Origin: Halomonas sp. TD01 | GTDB taxonomy: Bacteria > Pseudomonadota > Gammaproteobacteria > Pseudomonadales > Halomonadaceae | Assembly: GCF_923868895.1 (NCBI RefSeq) | Contig: NZ_OV350343.1 | Coordinates: 2,914,001 to 2,978,000 of the forward strand | Direction: 5' to 3' | DNA length: 64,000 bases | Shown: piece after piece, positions 58,539 to 64,000 of the stretch | Position numbering within the stretch: position 1 is the stretch's first letter | How the letters are laid out: each line of letters opens with the position of its first letter | Notes under the pieces: model-generated | What the model was told of the DNA's origin: nothing | The model's database searches: none | Seen by the model: only the letters and a program-made list of their open reading frames with translations | Position numbers and translations under genes: made by a program

Positions 58539-61229
58539 ATTTAACGCGTCTCGTTGCTCTCTAAGTCGCTTGATGGCGGTAAAGAGTTCATCAAGTAAAT
58601 TCTCAGCCTGTCCCAAGCCCCCTGTACGCAAGCGTGTCTCCAATGTTTCTACCGTTAACGCTAGCTCGGGTGCGCCGCAGTAGCGGCTGGCACCATTGAG
58701 TGCATGAACATGATCGAGTAAGACCGTCAGATTGCTCTCTTCGAAAGCGCTGCGAATTTGTTGTTCGCATTCGCTCAGGCTATCGATCAGTCGCTTTAGC
58801 TGCTCTTTGGCGAACTCGGGTTTGCCGCCAGCTAGGCGAGTGCCTAACTCAAGGTCAATAACGGGTAATGAGGCTGGTGTGTAACCAGCAGCAGGGGCTT
58901 TTTGGGGTATCTCCAAAAGCGGGCTTGTTGGCAGTGTTATGCCCAGGAAGCGTTGAAACTGCTGTTGTAGCTGAGTTTCATTGATAGGCTTTACCAATAC
59001 GTCGTCTAAACCCTCCGCAAGCCACTGCTGACGTTCATCGCTTAGTACGTGAGCGGTCACGGCAATAATTGGACAGCGCGCCCAGCTATTATTAATTCGT
59101 CGCAATGCCTGGGTGGTTTGAACACCGTCCATATCAGGCATACGAATATCCATTAGCACCATGTCGGCTTCGTGCTGACGAGCATAATCCAGCGCTTCCT
59201 GGCCGCTGGCAGCTAACACAATGTTGAGATGATCGTTCTCCAGCATGGCTTTTAATAGTTCGCGGTTAGGCGCGTTATCGTCAACGATCAGAACCGTCAA
59301 TGTGGGCGAAGGAAGTGCTTTAACCGTTTGTGTGTTGGTCGGAATCGTATCTGTGGCAGGCTCCAATAGCTGTTTAAACGTGGCAACCAACTGAGCTCTG
59401 GTAAATGGTTTACACAGCATATCGCCCCCATTAGGAAGCTCCCAGAGAGGCAGTTCAAAGCTAGTGGCATTTGCAAGGATAAGTGTCGGGCAGGACGCTT
59501 GAGCAATAACCGATTGCCAATAAGTCTTTCGCTCACCGATAAAGTCATCATGCGCTAGGCTCAGTACTAGCAGTTGTTCGTTGCCAGATTCAATGAAGGA
59601 GACGGCAGTAGCGCCCCAACGTTCTATTAAATGCTCCAATACGTTTCGAGTTGGCAGGTGGGGCTCGTGTAAGCGAATGATTGAATCGTCCAGAGAGAGC
59701 TCCTGTGGCCGTTCATTTGTCATGTCCGCAAGTAGCGGCAACGTAAATGAGAACGTTGCTCCCACTCCAGGCTCGCTATCAACCGAAATCTCTCCACCCA
59801 TTCGTTGAACTAATTGCCTGCAAATAGTCAGCCCTAAACCGCTACCTCCAAACTGTCTGGAGTGACTAGGGTCTGCCTGGGAAAACGCACTAAACAGTTG
59901 ATTTTGTTGTTCATCGCTCAAGCCAATGCCTGTGTCACTAACGCTAATGCGCAGTACAACATGCTGGCCCTCTTGACTATCCAGCATGACACGGATGATG
60001 ACTTCTCCCTTAGGCGTAAATTTCAGCGCATTGCTGGTTAAATTATTGAGGACTTGATGGATTCGTAGCGGGTCTCCGCAAAGCGTTGACGGCACATCGT
60101 CATACACCATCGCCACTAAATGTAGTCGTTTGCGTTGAGCTTCAGGCGCATGAAGGCCAACAACTTCGTCTACCAGTGACACAAGATCGATGTCGACTTC
60201 TTCTAGCGTCAGACGATCGGCTTCTAGTTTTGAGAAGTCCAGCACATCATTGACTAGCATCAGTAGGTTGTCGCAAGCACGATGCACATGCTCTAGCCAC
60301 TCTGTCTGCCGTGTATCGAGGGACGAGCGGCCTAATAAACGGCAAAACCCAATGATGCCATTTAAAGGAGTGCGGATTTCGTGGCTCATATTAGCCAGAA
60401 ATTCGGACTTCACTGCATTCGCGCGTAGCGCGCTGCGATGAGCAAGATCGAGTTTGATATTTTGTTCTTCAATCGTTTCCATTGACTCTTGCAGTTCACT
60501 GGTCGCTTGCTCGATTTGGCTTTGCATATCATGCTGGGCTTGCCGGAAATGTTCCGCTAGTCCATTGATATGCTCTGCCAACTGCCGAAACTCGGTAGGC
60601 CGGGCAGTCGCAATAAAAGGACGGTAGTCCCCCCGTGATAGGCGATAAAGCGCTTGATTCGCTTCTTCAATTGGGCGAGTAGCGTAGCGACTGATCGCAA
60701 ATGCGACTAAAAATAGCAGCAGGCCAAGCAGCATGCCGCCTAAACTAAGGCTGGCAATGAGCTTGTAGCGCTCCAGTTTAAGCGTGCGTATGTCCATCTC
60801 AGCTTCAAGCCAGCCAGTATTAGTAAGATTAAATTGTTGGCCGTGAGACGTGGTTAAAGGTACCTGCAAGCGCCAAATAGTTTCATCCATGGTGAGTGTC
60901 GTGGAATTAGGGGCATTTAGGCGAGGCGGTGGAGGTATCGAGTGACCCAGTACTAATAAGCGACTTCCTTGCTCGTCGAAAAGCGTCACTGCGCGTAACC
61001 CTTTGTGCTCCAGAAGCTGTCTGGCAATGGCTTCCAAACGAGGTAAGTCGCCATCTACCATGGCATTACCCAGGCTTGGGGCCAGTAATTCACCAGCGCT
61101 TACTAAACGTTCTTTTAGCATGTCACGGCCAGTGGTTTCGCTTTGCACCACCAGCAATACTGCCATGACGGCATAGACAAGAAGCGGAAATCCGAGTAAC
61201 GCAAAGAGTAAGCGCGTGTTTAAAGACAT
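58530..61229 (-). CDS. gacS: Hybrid sensor histidine kinase GacS/BarA
   Basis: The membrane kinase expected to control GacA and small-RNA-based regulation. Of about 899 residues, a membrane helix at about 8-30 and another near 165-185 flank a periplasmic region. A HAMP linker follows, then HisKA with the phospho-histidine in NMSHEIRTPLNGIIGF (near 284), an ATPase domain (GSGLGLTICRQL), a degenerate receiver-like stretch, a true receiver with VLMDIRMPDMDG (Asp near 692), and a C-terminal HPt with HALNGASRYCG (His near 838). The frame opens at a TTG (61250); I prefer ATG 61229. Position before cysM-rlmD-relA matches Pseudomonas gacS. Confidence 0.93.
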   Translation of the reverse strand: MSLNTRLLFALLGFPLLVYAVMAVLLVVQSETTGRDMLKERLVSAGELLAPSLGNAMVDGDLPRLEAIARQLLEHKGLRAVTLFDEQGSRLLVLGHSIPPPPRLNAPNSTTLTMDETIWRLQVPLTTSHGQQFNLTNTGWLEAEMDIRTLKLERYKLIASLSLGGMLLGLLLFLVAFAISRYATRPIEEANQALYRLSRGDYRPFIATARPTEFRQLAEHINGLAEHFRQAQHDMQSQIEQATSELQESMETIEEQNIKLDLAHRSALRANAVKSEFLANMSHEIRTPLNGIIGFCRLLGRSSLDTRQTEWLEHVHRACDNLLMLVNDVLDFSKLEADRLTLEEVDIDLVSLVDEVVGLHAPEAQRKRLHLVAMVYDDVPSTLCGDPLRIHQVLNNLTSNALKFTPKGEVIIRVMLDSQEGQHVVLRISVSDTGIGLSDEQQNQLFSAFSQADPSHSRQFGGSGLGLTICRQLVQRMGGEISVDSEPGVGATFSFTLPLLADMTNERPQELSLDDSIIRLHEPHLPTRNVLEHLIERWGATAVSFIESGNEQLLVLSLAHDDFIGERKTYWQSVIAQASCPTLILANATSFELPLWELPNGGDMLCKPFTRAQLVATFKQLLEPATDTIPTNTQTVKALPSPTLTVLIVDDNAPNRELLKAMLENDHLNIVLAASGQEALDYARQHEADMVLMDIRMPDMDGVQTTQALRRINNSWARCPIIAVTAHVLSDERQQWLAEGLDDVLVKPINETQLQQQFQRFLGITLPTSPLLEIPQKAPAAGYTPASLPVIDLELGTRLAGGKPEFAKEQLKRLIDSLSECEQQIRSAFEESNLTVLLDHVHALNGASRYCGAPELALTVETLETRLRTGGLGQAENLLDELFTAIKRLREQRDALNER

Positions 61230-61320
61230 GAGAGAAGCTCGTTGATTCAATGAGGTTGCCTGTCAAGCTAACGGCAGCACCGATATAATGCAGCATAATG
61301 GTGATGATAAGGAATGTACG

Positions 61321-62217
61321 ATGAATTATCCGACGCTCGAAGATGTGGTTGGCAATACGCCATTAGTTCGCTTAAAGCGCATAACCGCCGGTCGTAATAA
61401 CACGCTTCTTGCCAAACTAGAGGGTAATAACCCTGCAGGTTCGGTGAAAGACCGCCCGGCACTCTCTATGTTAAGTGAAGCGGAAGCACGGGGCGATATC
61501 GTCCCGGGTGATACGCTAGTGGAAGCAACCTCAGGCAATACGGGTATTGCGTTGGCCATGGCCGCTGCTATCAAAGGTTACAAAATGACGCTGATCATGC
61601 CTGAAAACGCCTCAGAAGAGCGCAAACAGGCCATGGCAGCTTTCGGTGCCACACTGATTTCAGCCAGCAAAGAAGGTGGGATGGAAGAGGCACGAGATAT
61701 TGCCGATGCGATGATCGCGAGAGGCGAAGGTAAGCCGCTAAACCAATTTGCCAACCCAGATAACCCGCTAGCGCACTACCGCACAACGGGGCCAGAGGTA
61801 TGGCAGCAAACAGGCGGTGAAGTGACGCATTTTGTCAGTTCAATGGGGACAACGGGCACTATCATGGGAGTGTCTCGTTATCTCAAGGAACAAAACCCAG
61901 CGATTCAAATTGTTGGTTTACAACCTGGCGATGGCGCGAGCATACCTGGGATTCGTCGTTGGCCAAAAGAGTATTTGCCGTCGATTTTTGAAGCACCGAG
62001 GGTCGATATGACCCTTGATATCGGTCAGCAAGAGGCAGAAGTCCACATGCGCCGCCTAGCTCGTGAAGAGGGTATTTTTGCTGGGGTGTCGTCAGGTGGT
62101 AGCTTGGCTGGAGCACTGCGTATCGCAGAACAAGCTGAGAACGCAGTCATTGTCTTCATCGTTTGTGACCGAGGTGATCGCTACCTTTCCACTGGCTTAT
62201 TTGCCCCGGAGTTATAG
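61321..62217 (+). CDS. cysM: Cysteine synthase B
   Basis: A PLP-dependent O-acetylserine sulfhydrylase that can also use thiosulfate. The 298-residue protein has the cofactor lysine in NPAGSVKDRPALSM (Lys 43), the loop EATSGNTGIALAMAA near 67 and the phosphate-binding SSMGTTGTIMG near 172. The N-terminus NYPTLEDVVGNTPLVRL and RRWPKEYLPSIF favour CysM over CysK. ATG 61321 has AAGGA 8 bp upstream; the frame from 61288 is not supported. Confidence 0.93.
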   Translation: MNYPTLEDVVGNTPLVRLKRITAGRNNTLLAKLEGNNPAGSVKDRPALSMLSEAEARGDIVPGDTLVEATSGNTGIALAMAAAIKGYKMTLIMPENASEERKQAMAAFGATLISASKEGGMEEARDIADAMIARGEGKPLNQFANPDNPLAHYRTTGPEVWQQTGGEVTHFVSSMGTTGTIMGVSRYLKEQNPAIQIVGLQPGDGASIPGIRRWPKEYLPSIFEAPRVDMTLDIGQQEAEVHMRRLAREEGIFAGVSSGGSLAGALRIAEQAENAVIVFIVCDRGDRYLSTGLFAPEL

Positions 62218-63684
62218 ATGGCCATGTTGGGTAAGCGGCGGCCACCTCGCCCCGCCTCAGGACACTCGGGACTCGTACGCAAACCGAGCCGTAAAATTGA
62301 GACAAAAGATGATACCTCGACAACGCTGGTGGTTGAGCGTTTAGCTCATGATGGCCGTGGTGTAGCACATAACATTGCGGGCAAAACGGTGTTTATTGAT
62401 CAGGCGTTACCCGGTGAGCACGTCGATGTAGCGGTACATGTGACGCGTAAACGGTACGACGAAGCGCATATTAAAGCGCGGCTCACTACATCAGAGCAGC
62501 GGGTTGAGCCTCCCTGTGTTTACTTTGGACAGTGTGGAGGCTGTGATTTACAGCATCTTAACCTCGCTGCACAACGTCAGCACAAGCGCGAGGTGGTCAC
62601 CGAGCTAATGGCGCGCCAGGGCCTTACGCTAGGCCCCATTGCTGCGTTAGATGGCAGTAGCGAGCACTACCGACGTCGCGCCCGTCTGGGTGTTAGGGTG
62701 GATGGTCAGGGTAATGTTCTCCTGGGGTTTCGAGCACCCAACAGCCACCGGTTAGTTGATATTGAGCAGTGCCATGTTCTGGTGCCCGCGCTTAACGAAT
62801 TAATTCTTCCATTGCGGCAACTACTGGCAACGTTAGAGTCGCCCCGCCTCGTTGGCCATGTCGAATTACTGGCGACCAATGAGGCGACGGTGGTGCTGGT
62901 GCGTCAGTTAAAAGCACATGATCAAGATATGGCTCGCTGGCAGCAATTTGCGGAACAGCAGCACGTTTCGCTCGGCACTTGGTTAGGGCGGGAAACACCT
63001 GCTTTGCACTGGAATGGTGCGCATAGTGGCGCCGTACCCGTTCTACAAGAAGTGCTCAACCTTGATGAGCTAGAAATTCAAAGAGCGAGTTTGCCAACAA
63101 GTGAGCATCGTTTGGCAAGTGATGAAGCATTCAGCCTATTGACGTTACGTTTCTCACCAGGCGACTTTTTGCAGGTAAATGCTGAGGTTAACCAAAAGAT
63201 GGTAGCCCAGGTGGTAGCATGGTTGAAGCCAGCGCCAGGGCAACAGTTCATAGACCTCTTTGCTGGGATTGGTAACTTCAGTCTGCCGTTAGCAGCCGCT
63301 GGAGCAAAGGTGGTTGCTGTAGAAGGCAACCCAGCGATGGTGGAGCGAATTACTACTAACGCTGATGCTAATCAATTGGATGTGGATGCCCAGCAAGCAG
63401 ACTTAAGTGACGCTAGAGTCGTGCAAATGCTGCTGAGTGAGCATCAGCAAATTGATGCGATTGTGCTGGATCCGCCTCGGAGCGGCGCGGAAGCAGTTTG
63501 CCAAGTATTAGGCAGTTACAACATACCCCGGGTGGCCTATATTTCTTGTGACCCGGCAACGCTTGCCCGCGATGCGGCACATCTTGTGCATGCAGGTTAT
63601 CGCGTCAAGCAAGTAGCAGTAGCAGATATGTTTATACACACTGCTCACCTGGAAACGCTGATGCTATTTGAATACGAGGGCTAG
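62218..63684 (+). CDS. rlmD: 23S rRNA (uracil-1939-C5) methyltransferase RlmD
   Basis: An S-adenosylmethionine-dependent rRNA methyltransferase of 488 residues. A TRAM domain (about 35-95) is followed by the 4Fe-4S cysteines in CVYFGQCGGCDLQHL (near 100-109) and IEQCHVLV (near 184). The AdoMet site FIDLFAGIGNFSLPLA is near 345 and the catalytic cysteine is in YISCDPATLARD (near 443). The ATG directly follows the cysM stop; ATG 62224 is an alternative. The order cysM-rlmD-relA is conserved in Pseudomonas. Confidence 0.94.
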   Translation: MAMLGKRRPPRPASGHSGLVRKPSRKIETKDDTSTTLVVERLAHDGRGVAHNIAGKTVFIDQALPGEHVDVAVHVTRKRYDEAHIKARLTTSEQRVEPPCVYFGQCGGCDLQHLNLAAQRQHKREVVTELMARQGLTLGPIAALDGSSEHYRRRARLGVRVDGQGNVLLGFRAPNSHRLVDIEQCHVLVPALNELILPLRQLLATLESPRLVGHVELLATNEATVVLVRQLKAHDQDMARWQQFAEQQHVSLGTWLGRETPALHWNGAHSGAVPVLQEVLNLDELEIQRASLPTSEHRLASDEAFSLLTLRFSPGDFLQVNAEVNQKMVAQVVAWLKPAPGQQFIDLFAGIGNFSLPLAAAGAKVVAVEGNPAMVERITTNADANQLDVDAQQADLSDARVVQMLLSEHQQIDAIVLDPPRSGAEAVCQVLGSYNIPRVAYISCDPATLARDAAHLVHAGYRVKQVAVADMFIHTAHLETLMLFEYEG

Positions 63685-63754
63685 CCTGCCCATTGCATCA
63701 AGCCTCGGTGATGGAAAATGGATAGCCGTCACCCTGAAAGGATGAATCATTGTC

Positions 63755-64000
63755 ATGGTGAAAGTGCGTGAAGACCAGCCGCTTACCGAAAGCGGAAAGG
63801 TGGACATACAGCAGTGGTTAGCGCGCCTTCAAGAGGATGTGCGCCTACGGGAACCCGAACGACTGTTGCAAGCATGTGAACTTGCTGAACAGTTGGAGCG
63901 AGAGGCACCGCAAACCCACCGTGTGTGGCTCTCGCCAGGTTCAAGTTTTCGAATGGGGCTGGAAATGGCCGACATACTGGCCGAGCTCAAGCTTGATCAG
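63755..64000 (+). CDS. relA: GTP pyrophosphokinase RelA, N-terminal fragment
   Basis: The first 82 codons of a gene running off the window. MVKVREDQPL at the start and MGLEMADILAELKLDQ at the window edge resemble the N-terminus of RelA, the ribosome-linked (p)ppGpp synthetase, where the pseudo-hydrolase domain begins. The location after rlmD supports this. AAAGGA lies upstream at a slightly long distance. Catalytic and regulatory domains are outside the window, so completeness is unknown. Confidence 0.85.
   Translation, partial: MVKVREDQPLTESGKVDIQQWLARLQEDVRLREPERLLQACELAEQLEREAPQTHRVWLSPGSSFRMGLEMADILAELKLDQ

Overview
The window is chromosomal DNA from a gammaproteobacterium. Gene content, gene order and protein character point to Halomonas or a close relative in the Halomonadaceae; this is inferred from family knowledge, since no database search was possible. 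Nearly all of it is dense housekeeping sequence in short, tightly packed operons, many with ATGA-type overlaps. I saw no rRNA or tRNA genes, no insertion sequences, no prophage and no CRISPR array.

Layout. 1-5.6 kb: the end of comEC, then msbA-lpxK-ycaR-kdsB, a low-molecular-weight tyrosine phosphatase and murB (lipopolysaccharide and cell-wall precursors). 5.6-11.3 kb: rne on the minus strand, divergent from rluC and a HAD phosphatase across a structured 0.7-kb gap. 11.4-13.1 kb: an S49 membrane peptidase and, on the minus strand, a Maf/YceF nucleotide pyrophosphatase. 13.3-26.4 kb: the classical yceD-rpmF-plsX-fabD-fabG-acpP-fabF-pabC-mltG-tmk-holB-pilZ-tatD string without fabH, then a DUF1285 protein and a UvrD/Rep-type helicase. 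26.5-30.3 kb: ETF-ubiquinone oxidoreductase divergent from etfB-etfA, with possible operators between them. 30.5-35.2 kb: a Mn-type superoxide dismutase and the class Ib ribonucleotide reductase operon nrdHIEF behind paired NrdR-like boxes. 35.4-36.0 kb: a BrnT/BrnA-like toxin-antitoxin pair, the only clearly accessory module. 36.2-41.3 kb: a six-gene TonB2-type energy-transduction operon (DUF3450, coiled-coil ExbB/TtpC, ExbB, ExbD, TonB, TPR) behind a Fur-box-like palindrome. 41.3-47.1 kb: xthA with a small basic protein, rhlB, dinG and a class I DAHP synthase. 47.5-58.5 kb: the envelope-stress operon algU-mucA-mucB-rseC-mucD, then lepA-lepB-rnc-era-recO-pdxJ-acpS. 58.5-64 kb: a GacS/BarA hybrid kinase on the minus strand, then cysM, rlmD and the start of relA.

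How the genes fit together. The window links envelope biogenesis (lipid A, Kdo, peptidoglycan precursors, fatty acids, MltG), envelope surveillance (sigma-E cascade, MucD, LepB), RNA metabolism (RNase E, RhlB, RNase III, RluC, RlmD, Era) and global regulation (GacS, RelA). The last stretch, recO-pdxJ-acpS-gacS-cysM-rlmD-relA, matches the order known from Pseudomonas.

I did not find a clearly new multi-gene system. The most unusual observations are the histidine/cysteine-rich metal-binding-like tail on PdxJ, the hairpin that contains both stop codons of the convergent acpS and gacS genes, the wide algU-mucA gap with a hairpin beside the algU ribosome-binding site, the perfect inverted repeat and PsrA-like site in the etf divergent region, the missing fabH, and the toxin-antitoxin pair with its palindromic promoter.
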